Below, piece by piece: positions 32,805 to 42,184 of a DNA stretch of 50,409 nt. The notes beneath the pieces are model-generated. The model worked only from the letters and a program-made list of their open reading frames with translations. It was not told where the DNA came from and made no database searches. Positions within the stretch are counted from its first letter, which is position 1. Every line of letters begins with the position of its first letter. A program made the translations under genes and the position numbers. Origin of the DNA: JAVBMJ01 sp031552535 (GTDB taxonomy: Bacteria > Bacteroidota > Bacteroidia > Bacteroidales > Rikenellaceae); contig JAVBMJ010000032.1 in NCBI GenBank assembly GCA_031552535.1, positions 1-50,409 of the forward strand. The letters are read 5' to 3'.

Positions 32805-33374
32805 TCAACCAATGATGTGCCAATCCTCGTGCGCCAGTGTCAATGCCAGTATAAGGCCCGGCAGATAATCCTTGAGACGGATCCGTAGTATCCCGATAGC
32901 TTTCGCCTTGTAACGGTTTGCCGATTTGAGGCTGATATTCATATCGGACGCTATATCCTTCAGAGGCTTCTCTTCGAAAACATAATCCTCGAATACCCGC
33001 CGATAGTTTTCGGGCAGTTCGTCGAGTGCCAGGACAAGCATACTGTAAAGTTCTTCGAGCGAATATACCGAATCGGGCGAAGCCGCATAGAGCGGCTTGC
33101 ATTCGAGACATGATGCTATGTAAGCCGAATCGAAATTTTGACGTTTAAGAAAATTAAGGCATCCGTTCCGCACGCTCACCCTAACATAAGCAACGGCCTT
33201 GCCAGCTCCCGAATCGAGCCCGTCCCATTTATCCCACAGCGATGCAAAAGCCTCGGTAACGATATCCTCCCTCACTGCGGCGTCGGCCACAAACCTCCTG
33301 GCATAGAGGCATAACGAAGCGTAGTTGACTTCGTAAACCTGCCTGAAAAGGCTCTCTTTGGATGGCTTTACCAA
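32805..33374 (-). CDS. ECF sigma factor of the PUL
   Basis: An RNA polymerase sigma-70 family, ECF-type factor of 189 residues. Region 2 is at about residues 15-80 (R-E-D-I-V-T-E-A-F-A-S-L-W) and region 4 at 115-175 (L-P-E-N-Y-R-R-V-F-E-D-Y, then K-D-I-A-S-D-M-N-I-S-L-K-S-A-N-R-Y). There is a Bacteroidota-typical extension at the C-terminus (L-I-L-A-L-T-L-A-H). A TAATTTTG -7-like box at 33420-33413 (minus) lies 38 bp upstream. The partner anti-sigma gene (fecR-like) is divergent at 33598, rather than codirectional as often seen. Confidence 0.9.
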   Translation of the reverse strand: MVKPSKESLFRQVYEVNYASLCLYARRFVADAAVREDIVTEAFASLWDKWDGLDSGAGKAVAYVRVSVRNGCLNFLKRQNFDSAYIASCLECKPLYAASPDSVYSLEELYSMLVLALDELPENYRRVFEDYVFEEKPLKDIASDMNISLKSANRYKAKAIGILRIRLKDYLPGLILALTLAHEDWHIIG

Positions 33375-33597
33375 AATTTTCGCTTATAAACGTTCCACGG
33401 AGGTGTATCACACAAAATTAGTCATTTTCACCTTTCATCCCCAGCCTTGTCCGTACTATTTTATCCACGGTCGGGATAGCGGCAACACATGACGTTTATT
33501 TGTGTCAGACAATCAGCTTATTCCATAAAAAATAACTGCAGGGTGTCCTTTTTTCTCTTTTCGATTGTCTTATATATGGATAAAGAATATTGAATGT

Positions 33598-34629
33598 ATG
33601 GTTAATAACAGTGCCCGTATAGATAACCGGCTGATCATCCGTTACCTGCGCGGGGAATGTAACAACGCTGAAAAAAAACAGGTCGAAACCCACCTTGCAT
33701 CATCCGACGAAGCCCGTAAACATTTCAACGGGTTGCGGCGCTCAATCGAATTGGCAGAAGATATAGTAGGGATGGAGTCTGTCGATATAAATGGCGGCTA
33801 CGCCAAACTCCAACAAATGATCAGTCGCAGGCGGCGAACCCGATGGCAGAACCGTATATCGCGCTATGCGGCGTTAGTGTCGATCCCGTTGTTGCTCTCG
33901 ACACTGATCCTGGGATACATGTATATATGTATCGTCAGGGAAGAAGTGCAGTATGTCGAGATTAAGGCGCCGGCGGGCTCGGTGATACATTATGAATTGC
34001 CCGACAAGTCGGAGGTATGGCTCAACTCACGGTCAGTATTACGCCACCCGGCACGATTCCCGGCAAAATGCCGCGAGGTAGAACTCTCCGGCGAAGCCTA
34101 TTTCAATGTTATGGCAAGCAAACGCAGCCCTTTCCGTGTAAACACCTCGGATGGGGTGAGCGTATGTGCTTATGGAACATCGTTTAACGTATGCGCTTAT
34201 GAAGATGAGAGTTATATCGAGGCCGCCCTCGAAAAAGGAAGCATAGGCGTTACCCTGCCAGGACGCGGATCGGAAGTCCGCCTAAATCCCGGAGAATATA
34301 TCTCATTCGACAAATCGACCGCCAGGCTAAGGCTGGCGGAGACGGATATATACGAAAAAACAGCATGGAGGGAGGGCAAGATGATCTTCCGCAACGCTCC
34401 TCTGGCCCATATACTCAAAAAACTCGGCGAGCATTTCAATACAGATATCGAGCTGATCAACCTTACCGGAAAAGAGTACTGCTACCGGGCCACCTTCAAA
34501 GACGAAACACTTCAGCAAATACTCGATTATCTGGGCACTTCGGCCGACCTTACATGGGAAGTCACCGGTTCGATCCAAAAACCGGACAACACCATCACAA
34601 GGAAACACATAGTCGTCAAACTTCACTAA
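33598..34629 (+). CDS. FecR-family anti-sigma factor
   Basis: A membrane anti-sigma factor expected to hold the ECF sigma until the SusC-type receptor signals. It has 343 residues from ATG 33598, preferred over 33565 because it places the D-N-R-L-I-I-R-Y-L-R-G-E anti-sigma region at the start. There is one TM at about residues 85-107 and a periplasmic FecR domain (D-K-S-E-V-W-L-N-S-R-S-V-L-R, E-L-S-G-E-A-Y-F-N-V, and F-R-V-N-T). A DUF4974-like STN-related C-terminus follows (L-A-H-I-L-K-K-L-G-E-H-F-N). Divergent from its sigma factor, 160 bp before susC. Confidence 0.92.
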   Translation: MVNNSARIDNRLIIRYLRGECNNAEKKQVETHLASSDEARKHFNGLRRSIELAEDIVGMESVDINGGYAKLQQMISRRRRTRWQNRISRYAALVSIPLLLSTLILGYMYICIVREEVQYVEIKAPAGSVIHYELPDKSEVWLNSRSVLRHPARFPAKCREVELSGEAYFNVMASKRSPFRVNTSDGVSVCAYGTSFNVCAYEDESYIEAALEKGSIGVTLPGRGSEVRLNPGEYISFDKSTARLRLAETDIYEKTAWREGKMIFRNAPLAHILKKLGEHFNTDIELINLTGKEYCYRATFKDETLQQILDYLGTSADLTWEVTGSIQKPDNTITRKHIVVKLH

Positions 34630-34667
34630 ACACGCATCCTTATGACTTAAACCACTGACCCCAAACG

Positions 34668-34699
34668 GTGAAGGGGGCCGCAAGGCAGCACCCCTTCAC
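34668..34699 (+). terminator. Hairpin between fecR and susC
   Basis: GTGAAGGGG and CCCCTTCAC form a 9-bp perfect stem with a 14-nt loop. There is no clear T tract. It may terminate or attenuate readthrough from the fecR-like gene into susC, whose promoter would then be ECF dependent. Confidence 0.45.
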
Positions 34700-34789
34700 G
34701 AACGCCATACCGGACAGGACCTTCAAAAACCGTCCGTATGACTCCAGCCCAAGTTTACACATTAATAAACCTTAGCTAACCGCAAAGAT

Positions 34790-37700
34790 ATGACAAAAAA
34801 CACACATACCGGCAGCCGGTCTGTAAATGTCATTCATGTTTACGTGAAAATGCATTTTACCGTTTGCCTTATTGCACTGCTGGCCCTGCATTTGTTATGC
34901 CCGGCGCAACTCGGTGCCCAAACAACCAAGAGTCCGCTGAATATGCCCAACGTGACGTTGGAATATGCACTGACGCAAATAGAAAAAAACTCGGATTACA
35001 CGTTTCTCTACAACAACCAAACCATAGACACAAAACGCATTGTGTCTGTGGAGAGTTCCGACGGCAATATCCCGGCCATGCTCGACAGGATCTTTGCCGG
35101 AACCGGCATAAAATACACCCTGACCGGCAAACAGATCATACTGTCGGAAAACAAAGTGCAACAACCCGAAACCGGAGTACTTAAGGGTAAAGTGACCGAC
35201 GCTGCCGGACAGCCGCTGATAGGGGTAAGCGTGGTGATCAAAGGCACCACCACAGGGACCGTAACCGACCTCAAAGGCCAATACTCGTTACACCTGCCCG
35301 ATAGCAAAGCCGAAGTGGAGTTCTCGTATATAGGCTACGACCCACAGACCGTAACCCCGGGCAGCAGGACCGAAATCAACATAACGATGAAAGAGGGCAC
35401 ACTGCAGGTCGGCGAGGTGGTTGTCACGGCAATGGGTATCAGGCGCGAATCAAAATCACTCACCTACAACGTACAGCAAATCGCCGGAGATGCGGTCACA
35501 TCGGTGCCGCAGGTGAGTTTCATCAACGCGCTTTCGGGTAAGATAGCCGGGGTCACGATCAATCCGAGCTCTTCGGGTATCGGAGGATCGACACGTGTTA
35601 TCATGCGCGGTACGAAGTCGCTGTTCGGGGACAATAATGTACTTTATGTCCTAAACGGCATCCCGATGATGGGGCTGAAATCGTCGCAGAGTGAAAACTA
35701 CTATGAAGGGCCCGGCATCGAAGACAGCGATGGTATCTCGAACCTCAACCCCGACGATATCGAGAGCATGTCGGTACTTACCGGAGCATCGGCAGCCGCT
35801 CTCTACGGTAACAGGGGTGCCAACGGGGTTATACTGATAACGACGAAGAAAGGTTCGCCGGATAAGATCACCGTCACGCTGAATAACAGTACCAACTTCT
35901 CCAATCCGTTCGTAATGCACCAATTCCAGAACACCTACGGGCGTAACGACGGCGAATTCAAGAGTTGGGGCCCCAAACTGGCAACGCCCTCGTCATACGA
36001 TCCTGCCGACTTTTTCCAGACGGCATACTCCACAATGAGCAACGTTAGCCTGTCGGCCGGGTCGGAAAACAGTCAGACTTTCGTCTCAGCCGGTATGACC
36101 AAGGCACGCGGGATAATCCCCAACCACACCTACGACAAGCTGAACCTGTCGGTACGCAACAGCAGGCAACTGGTGAAGGATGTGCTGTCGCTCGACATGG
36201 ACTTTTACTATACCGACCAGGAAGGCCAGAACGGGATCGCACAGGGGATGTATTACAACCCCCTTGTACCGGTTTACCTCTTCCCTCCTGCCGATAATTT
36301 CGACCGCATCAGGGTTTACGAAAAGTATGATATCGACCGCAATTTCAGAACGCAATACTGGCCCTATCAGAGTCCCGGGCTCGACGGTCTAAGGCAAAAC
36401 CCCTACTGGATCGTCAACCGCAACCTGTTTAACACCACCCGCGACCGTTATATAGCCAGTGCATCGATGAAATATACCATCACCGACTGGATCAATATCT
36501 CGGGCCGCGCAAGGATGGATATGGCCGAAACCAACTACACCCGTAAAAAGTACGCTTCCACCGATGGGCTTTTCTCGGGTCCCAAAGGTAACTACAGGGA
36601 ACAAAAAGCTACCAATAAAGCGGTCTATGCCGACGTCCTGGTAAATGTGGACCGTTCGTTCGGAAAGGATTTCAGGCTCGTTGTCAACGCCGGAGCCAGT
36701 GTGCTCGACGAACAATACGACATGTTAGGGCAGGAAGGCAACCTTTTGAGCGTTCCAGATTTTTTCCACATATCGAACCTCAACAAGATGGACAACGGCT
36801 ATAACCCGCTGAAAGATTATCTGCACGAGCAGACGCAGTCGGTATTCGGCAGTGCCCAGGTAGGCTATCGAAGCATGCTATATATCGACCTTACGGAACG
36901 CGTAGACTTCTTTTCGTCGCTCGACGGCACGGGACGCACCAGTGTGAATTACCCGTCGGTGGGTTTGTCGGGAATAATCACCGAGATGGTACGGTTGCCC
37001 GAAAACATCATTTCCTACTGGAAGATCAGGGCTTCCTACGCAGGCGTGGGTAACCCTCCCCCCGCCTACCTGACAAGATCTTACATGCCGCTGGTTGACG
37101 GAGCGGTAACGACAACCGGATTCTATCCCGCATCGGACCTGAAAGCGGAACTTACCAAATCGTTCGAGGCTGGTACAGAAGTGAGGATGTTCAACAACCG
37201 CTTAAACCTCGAACTGACATATTACAATTCAAATACCTACAACCAGATATTCCGCTACAGCGTATCACCGAGCACCGGGTATGCCTACGCTTACGCAAAC
37301 GCGGGTAAGGTAAATAACTACGGGATAGAGTTGAAGGCCGGTTTCAACTGCAATGTCGGTCCTGTGGACTGGAACTCGTCGCTGGTCTACTCCTTCAACC
37401 GCAACGAGATCAAGGAACTCCTTGGAGACTACATCGACGACCCGGTTACGGGTGAACGTATAGCCGCACCGCAGGAGTTCGTGGTATCGTCGGCCGATTC
37501 ATACCGCATGGTGTTGCGCAAAGGCGGCTCGATGGGCGATATCTACGCCACCAAACTCAAACAGGACGTCAACGGCTATATCTATGTGAACCCGATGAAC
37601 AACAGCATAGAACTCGAACCCAATGCCTATATAAAAGTTGGATCGGCGGCGCCGAAATACAATATAGGCTTCAGCAACAGCTTCGCATGGAAAGGCCTGT

Positions 37701-38143
37701 CGCTCGACTTTTTGATCGACGCCAGGGTCGGCGGAGTGGTCGTGTCGGCCACAGAAGCTATGATGGACCAGTTCGGGGTATCGCAATCCTCGGCCGAAGC
37801 GCGCGACAACGGCGGAGTAATAGTCAACGGAGCCAGACTCGACTACGCATCGTATTACGGCGTAGTGGCGGGAGGCAACACCGGTGTGCTGTCGGAATAC
37901 ACCTACAGCGCCACAAACGTAAGACTACGCGAACTTTCGCTGAACTACCGTCTTCCGAAACTGTTTAAAGAGAAACTCGACGTCACCCTGTCGCTCACCG
38001 GACGCAACCTGTGGATGATCTACAACCGCGCCCCGTTTGATCCCGACCTGACGGCAAATACCGGCACCTATTACCAGGGATTCGATTATTTCATGCCGCC
38101 CAGCCTGCGCAGTTTCGGATTCGGGATAAAAGTAACTTTCTAA
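34790..38143 (+). CDS. SusC-like TonB-dependent transporter with STN domain
   Basis: A 1117-residue SusC-family receptor. Order: signal peptide (hydrophobic core at residues 22-40); STN/secretin-TonB domain at about 50-120 (L-E-Y-A-L-T-Q-I-E-K-N-S-D-Y-T-F); CarboxypepD_reg-like domain at about 130-205 (L-K-G-K-V-T-D-A-A-G-Q-P-L-I-G-V); plug with S-A-A-A-L-Y-G-N-R-G-A-N-G-V-I-L-I-T-T-K-K-G; then the barrel to the terminal F-G-I-K-V-T-F. The STN domain is the type that contacts FecR, so it should both import glycan with SusD and report substrate to the adjacent FecR and ECF sigma. Alternative starts lie inside the long N-region (M21). Confidence 0.95.
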   Translation: MTKNTHTGSRSVNVIHVYVKMHFTVCLIALLALHLLCPAQLGAQTTKSPLNMPNVTLEYALTQIEKNSDYTFLYNNQTIDTKRIVSVESSDGNIPAMLDRIFAGTGIKYTLTGKQIILSENKVQQPETGVLKGKVTDAAGQPLIGVSVVIKGTTTGTVTDLKGQYSLHLPDSKAEVEFSYIGYDPQTVTPGSRTEINITMKEGTLQVGEVVVTAMGIRRESKSLTYNVQQIAGDAVTSVPQVSFINALSGKIAGVTINPSSSGIGGSTRVIMRGTKSLFGDNNVLYVLNGIPMMGLKSSQSENYYEGPGIEDSDGISNLNPDDIESMSVLTGASAAALYGNRGANGVILITTKKGSPDKITVTLNNSTNFSNPFVMHQFQNTYGRNDGEFKSWGPKLATPSSYDPADFFQTAYSTMSNVSLSAGSENSQTFVSAGMTKARGIIPNHTYDKLNLSVRNSRQLVKDVLSLDMDFYYTDQEGQNGIAQGMYYNPLVPVYLFPPADNFDRIRVYEKYDIDRNFRTQYWPYQSPGLDGLRQNPYWIVNRNLFNTTRDRYIASASMKYTITDWINISGRARMDMAETNYTRKKYASTDGLFSGPKGNYREQKATNKAVYADVLVNVDRSFGKDFRLVVNAGASVLDEQYDMLGQEGNLLSVPDFFHISNLNKMDNGYNPLKDYLHEQTQSVFGSAQVGYRSMLYIDLTERVDFFSSLDGTGRTSVNYPSVGLSGIITEMVRLPENIISYWKIRASYAGVGNPPPAYLTRSYMPLVDGAVTTTGFYPASDLKAELTKSFEAGTEVRMFNNRLNLELTYYNSNTYNQIFRYSVSPSTGYAYAYANAGKVNNYGIELKAGFNCNVGPVDWNSSLVYSFNRNEIKELLGDYIDDPVTGERIAAPQEFVVSSADSYRMVLRKGGSMGDIYATKLKQDVNGYIYVNPMNNSIELEPNAYIKVGSAAPKYNIGFSNSFAWKGLSLDFLIDARVGGVVVSATEAMMDQFGVSQSSAEARDNGGVIVNGARLDYASYYGVVAGGNTGVLSEYTYSATNVRLRELSLNYRLPKLFKEKLDVTLSLTGRNLWMIYNRAPFDPDLTANTGTYYQGFDYFMPPSLRSFGFGIKVTF

Positions 38144-38155
38144 CGAGGAAAAGAG

Positions 38156-39772
38156 ATGAAAAATATAGCTATCATAACCAAATGCGCTGCCGCCGGGTTG
38201 TTTACCCTGTTCCTTACGGCCGGATGCACCGGTTACTTCGACAAGATCAACACCAATCCAAATATGCCGGAAGAGTCGGACATCGACCGCGACTACCTCT
38301 GGGGAGCGATGCTGACCACGATGCAGCGCAATGTGTTTCCCGAGCAGGCCAACCCGTTCCAGATGGTGCAGGACCTTTTCGGCAACAATTATTCGGGATA
38401 TTTCGGAGCTACCAACAACTGGAATTCGGGATCCAACTCGACGACATATTTCTTCATAGCCGGATGGATCAACGAACCGTTCCGGGTGGCTTACAACGAC
38501 TTTCTTCCCTCGTGGAACGTCCTGCGCCAGAAAGTCGACTCGACGTCGGTGACTTTCGCCATAGGAGAAGTGGTGAAAGTGGAGGGTATGCATCGCTACA
38601 CGGATATGTACGGTCCCCTGCCCTACACGATGTTCGGCAAGAAGGGATCCGGAGTTCCATACGACTCACAGGAGGATATATACCGTTCTTTCTTCTCGGA
38701 ACTCGACCATGCCATAAACATACTGACCGACCTGTATAACCAAAATCCCGAAGCCAGACCTCTTGCAAGTTTCGACCTGATCTACGGCAGCGACCTGGGG
38801 CAATGGATTAAATTCGCCAATTCGCTTAAACTCCGGCTGGCGATGCGTGTCAGGTATGTCGACGAGATAAACGCTAAAAAATATGCCGAGGAAGCGCTGG
38901 CACATCCGCTGGGAGTAATCGAGGATAACAGGGACAATCCCGAAATCAAGAATAACACCGCCCTCGGGTTCGTCTATAATAACCCGCTGCAATATATGTG
39001 GGACGACTACCACGATTCGAGGATGGGGGCTAATATGGAATCGTTCCTGAAAGGATACAACGACCCGCGGCTACCACTCTATTTCTCCCCGGCGTCGTAC
39101 TACGCCAACGCTACCGGAAACGACAAATTCCACGGTGTGCGTTGCGGCATAACCAACGCCCAGAATTATATTGACCGCGCCTCGCCGGCTACATTCCTGT
39201 TCAGTTCGCCTATGCGCTGGATGGTCGCCTCGGAAGTGTGGTTCCTTCGTGCCGAAGGAGCTTTGCTCGGATGGGACATGAAGGGTACGGCCGGGAATCT
39301 CTATAACACGGGGATCGAAAAGTCGTTCGAGCTCTGGGGAGCTACGGGTGCGGCAGGCTACATCGCCAACTCGACCGCAAAACCGGCCGAATATCGTGAT
39401 CCACGCAACACATCGTCAAACAACATATTGAGCACCAGCCCGCTGTTGTCTACGATAACGGTAAAATGGAACGACGCCGACGGCCAGGAACGCAACCTGG
39501 AACGGATCATCACCCAAAAATGGCTGGCCATGTTCCCCGATGGGCAGGAGGCTTGGAGCGAATTCCGTCGCACGGGATATCCCAAAATATTCCCGGTGGT
39601 GGTTAACCGCAGCGGCGGTAAAGTGAACTCGACCATCCAGGTACGCAGGATACCCCTGCCCGAATCGGAATACACAGGCAATAACGCAGCCGTACAGAAA
39701 GCCGTAACCGACTTCCTCGGCGGATCGGACACCGGTGGCACCAGGCTATGGTGGGATGCGCGAAATCAGTAA
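38156..39772 (+). CDS. SusD/RagB-like surface glycan-binding lipoprotein
   Basis: A 538-residue lipoprotein with lipobox L-T-A-G-C and Cys24. It is followed by G-Y-F-D-K-I-N-T-N-P-N-M-P, the usual start of SusD_2/SusD-like proteins. It forms the lid over SusC and binds glycan at the surface. The TPR-like helical N-half (residues 30-330) and the L-R-A-E-G-A-L-L-G-W segment are as expected, and the C-terminal region ends in T-G-G-T-R-L-W-W-D. It follows susC by 12 bp with a GAGGAAAAGAG site before the ATG, so it is cotranscribed. Confidence 0.94.
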   Translation: MKNIAIITKCAAAGLFTLFLTAGCTGYFDKINTNPNMPEESDIDRDYLWGAMLTTMQRNVFPEQANPFQMVQDLFGNNYSGYFGATNNWNSGSNSTTYFFIAGWINEPFRVAYNDFLPSWNVLRQKVDSTSVTFAIGEVVKVEGMHRYTDMYGPLPYTMFGKKGSGVPYDSQEDIYRSFFSELDHAINILTDLYNQNPEARPLASFDLIYGSDLGQWIKFANSLKLRLAMRVRYVDEINAKKYAEEALAHPLGVIEDNRDNPEIKNNTALGFVYNNPLQYMWDDYHDSRMGANMESFLKGYNDPRLPLYFSPASYYANATGNDKFHGVRCGITNAQNYIDRASPATFLFSSPMRWMVASEVWFLRAEGALLGWDMKGTAGNLYNTGIEKSFELWGATGAAGYIANSTAKPAEYRDPRNTSSNNILSTSPLLSTITVKWNDADGQERNLERIITQKWLAMFPDGQEAWSEFRRTGYPKIFPVVVNRSGGKVNSTIQVRRIPLPESEYTGNNAAVQKAVTDFLGGSDTGGTRLWWDARNQ

Positions 39773-39795
39773 ATTTAACCCCTAAAATGCAGACA

Positions 39796-40845
39796 ATGAA
39801 AAAAAACATAATTATCTGTATGGCGATATTCGCCGGTGCGGCATTCACCGCATGCGAAACAGATCCTGAAAAGTTGGAAATAGTGAAGCCCTACGAAAAA
39901 TCGGATGAGTACTACGCCAATCTGAGGGCTTACAAAAAAAGCCCGCATGAAGTCTTCTTCGGTTGGTTTGGAGGCTGGAACCCTGCGGCAGCTTCTGCGG
40001 GCAAACGATTAGCCTCGCTTCCCGACAGCGTAGACATGTTGTCGATATGGGGAGCATGGCACCCATCGACGATAACTCCCGAAAAACGGGCCGATCTCGA
40101 ATTCGTACAGAAGGTCAAGGGGACCAAGGTGATGGGATGTGCGTTTACGGCCAACGTTGGCGACGGCTTCACTCCTCCCGGCGAAGACCAGAAAACATTC
40201 TGGGGTTGGGATGCCACCGATGCAACCAAGCAGGAAGCCGCCATACGCAAATACGCGACGGCCATAGCCGACAGTATCATCAAAGCCGGGCTCGACGGGT
40301 TTGATATGGACCATGAGCCCAATTACGGAGCGCCAGGCAACCTGGCCAGCTACCCGGCCCGCCTGCATATATTCTTCGACGAATTGAGCAAATACTTCGG
40401 TCCGAAATCGGGAACAGGCAGGTTGCTCTGTGTCGACGGAGAACCCCAGTCGCTCGATTCGCGTACCGGCGAATTGCTGGACTACTTCATCGTACAGTCG
40501 TACAATTCCCGCGGGTATACCGACCTGGACAGCCGTTTCTCAAGATTGTGCCGCACCTACCCCGACACCGATGTGGCCGAATTGGCAGCCAAATACATTG
40601 TAACAGAAACCATTGAAGGCCCAACGTCGTTTCCAAACGGGGGTGTGACCTTCACCCAACGCGACGGCACAACCACCCCTTCGATGCTAGGCATGGCCGG
40701 ATGGAAACCGCTCGTAAACGGCGAACCCGTACGCAAGGGGGGATGTGGCTCATACCACATGGAAAACGACTACCGCAATGCGAATGTGTACACATATACA
40801 ATACAGTGTATCAGGATAATGAATCCTGCCAAAAATAACAATTAA
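39796..40845 (+). CDS. GH18 lipoprotein, probable endo-beta-N-acetylglucosaminidase
   Basis: A 349-residue secreted lipoprotein with lipobox A-F-T-A-C and Cys20. Start ATG 39796 is chosen because the upstream frame from 39748 would place 16 residues ahead of the signal peptide. The GH18 catalytic motif is D167-G-F-D170-M-D172-H-E174, with acid/base E174 and the substrate-assisting Asp residues intact. Earlier V-F-F-G-W-F-G-G-W and later Y-F-I-V-Q-S-Y-N are typical GH18 barrel strands of Endo-type enzymes. Bacteroidota GH18 PUL proteins of this kind cleave the chitobiose core of N-glycans. It is downstream of SusD in the same transcript. Confidence 0.85.
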   Translation: MKKNIIICMAIFAGAAFTACETDPEKLEIVKPYEKSDEYYANLRAYKKSPHEVFFGWFGGWNPAAASAGKRLASLPDSVDMLSIWGAWHPSTITPEKRADLEFVQKVKGTKVMGCAFTANVGDGFTPPGEDQKTFWGWDATDATKQEAAIRKYATAIADSIIKAGLDGFDMDHEPNYGAPGNLASYPARLHIFFDELSKYFGPKSGTGRLLCVDGEPQSLDSRTGELLDYFIVQSYNSRGYTDLDSRFSRLCRTYPDTDVAELAAKYIVTETIEGPTSFPNGGVTFTQRDGTTTPSMLGMAGWKPLVNGEPVRKGGCGSYHMENDYRNANVYTYTIQCIRIMNPAKNNN

Positions 40846-40852
40846 AAACGTA

Positions 40853-42022
40853 ATGGCCATGAAATTCAAATATGCACTAATATTATTGTCGGCGCTGCTC
40901 GCGGCAGTCTCGTGCAAGGAGGCGGCCGACTACACGGATACGATCTACATTGCAGGATCGGAGCAGGATAACCCGAGCCTGTCGATGGCTATCGACGATC
41001 AATTCCCGAAAGAGATGGGAATCACCGTTTCGTCGTCGACCATAGTCGATAAGGATATAACCGTGGAGTTGAAAGCCGATCCCGCGAAAGCGGAGGACTA
41101 CAACAGGTTGTTCGGAAAGAACTACGCCCTTCTTCCCGAGGAATGTTACGAACTTCTTAACACCAGTCTGGTAATCAAAAAGGGGGCGTACGCATCCGAT
41201 AAACCGATGAAGCTCACAATTACCTCAAAAGCGGGTATCGAAGAGGGAAAGAACTATATACTTCCCGTGAGTATCTCAGGTATTTCAGGCGACATTTCGA
41301 CAATGGAGGGATTCAACACCGTGTATGTAATTGTCAACCAGATCATCATCACCCCGGCCGCCGACATATCCTCATCGGCTTATTTTGCGGTGGATTTCTC
41401 GAAGCCTTCGAAATACGACACCAAAGCCCTGCCGTCGGTAACCTACGAAGCCCGTATATACATCCCGGCCTTCACTTCGTTCTGGTGTAACACGGTGATG
41501 GGGCTCGAAGAGAACTTCGTGTTCCGTTTCGTTCAGGATGACCACAAAGGGCAGTTGCAGATAGCTGGCGGAGGCTATGCTATCAGTAGCAAAGGAGCTA
41601 TTGCCGCCGGTACGTGGGGCCATGCAGCCTGCATATTCGACGGTACGACCGGCATCACCAGCATATATATAAACGGTGTGCTCGACGTCTCGGCACCTAC
41701 TCCGCGCGGACCTGTCGACCTTACATCGGCCTACAACCAGAATATGTTCTGGATAGGGGCCTCGGCAGGCGACAAACGCTACATGAAAGGATACATCAGC
41801 GAAGCCCGCGTATGGGCCCGCGCATTGTCGCCGGGTGAGTTGAGGAATAACATGTGCTATGTGGACCCCACTTCGAAAGATCTTGTAGCCTACTGGCGTT
41901 TCAACGACGGGGTCACCGGCCTTAACCGGATCACCGACCTTACGGGCAACGGTTACGACGCTCAACTGGTCGGAGGAGGCGGATCTGTGAAATGGGTCAC
42001 CGGCGTGAGGTGTCCGGAATAA
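40853..42022 (+). CDS. DUF1735 + LamG surface glycan-binding lipoprotein
   Basis: A 389-residue lipoprotein with lipobox A-A-V-S-C and Cys21. The N-terminal DUF1735-type domain spans about residues 30-165, as in surface proteins coded beside GH18 enzymes. A concanavalin-like LamG_3 domain spans about residues 175-385, with Y-I-N-G-V-L-D, M-K-G-Y-I-S-E-A-R-V-W-A-R-A-L-S and V-A-Y-W-R-F-N-D. It probably binds glycan at the cell surface; no catalytic motif is seen. The start may be ATG 40853 or 40859. Last gene of the susC transcript; a 25-bp hairpin follows. Confidence 0.85.
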   Translation: MAMKFKYALILLSALLAAVSCKEAADYTDTIYIAGSEQDNPSLSMAIDDQFPKEMGITVSSSTIVDKDITVELKADPAKAEDYNRLFGKNYALLPEECYELLNTSLVIKKGAYASDKPMKLTITSKAGIEEGKNYILPVSISGISGDISTMEGFNTVYVIVNQIIITPAADISSSAYFAVDFSKPSKYDTKALPSVTYEARIYIPAFTSFWCNTVMGLEENFVFRFVQDDHKGQLQIAGGGYAISSKGAIAAGTWGHAACIFDGTTGITSIYINGVLDVSAPTPRGPVDLTSAYNQNMFWIGASAGDKRYMKGYISEARVWARALSPGELRNNMCYVDPTSKDLVAYWRFNDGVTGLNRITDLTGNGYDAQLVGGGGSVKWVTGVRCPE

Positions 42023-42034
42023 CCAGGCAAGGCG

Positions 42035-42089
42035 TTTTATATAAAGTCCAATAAATTTTCACACAAAATTTATTGGACTTTATATAAAA
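42035..42089 (+). terminator. Perfect 25-bp hairpin after the susCD operon
   Basis: Arms 42035-42059 and 42065-42089 are perfectly complementary over 25 bp with loop CACAC. The stem is AT rich and ends in a run of A, with no clear T tract after it. It lies 13 bp beyond the stop of the LamG lipoprotein gene and 95 bp before the GH20 gene. It may end the upstream transcript and protect its 3' end. Confidence 0.7.
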
Positions 42090-42184
42090 TGAATACCAAC
42101 CCCGAATGCATTAACACACTTTGAAGAAACGCGCCCGATTCGATCCGGTTTGATCGTGCGGCACTTTTGACACTTTCTTAATAC

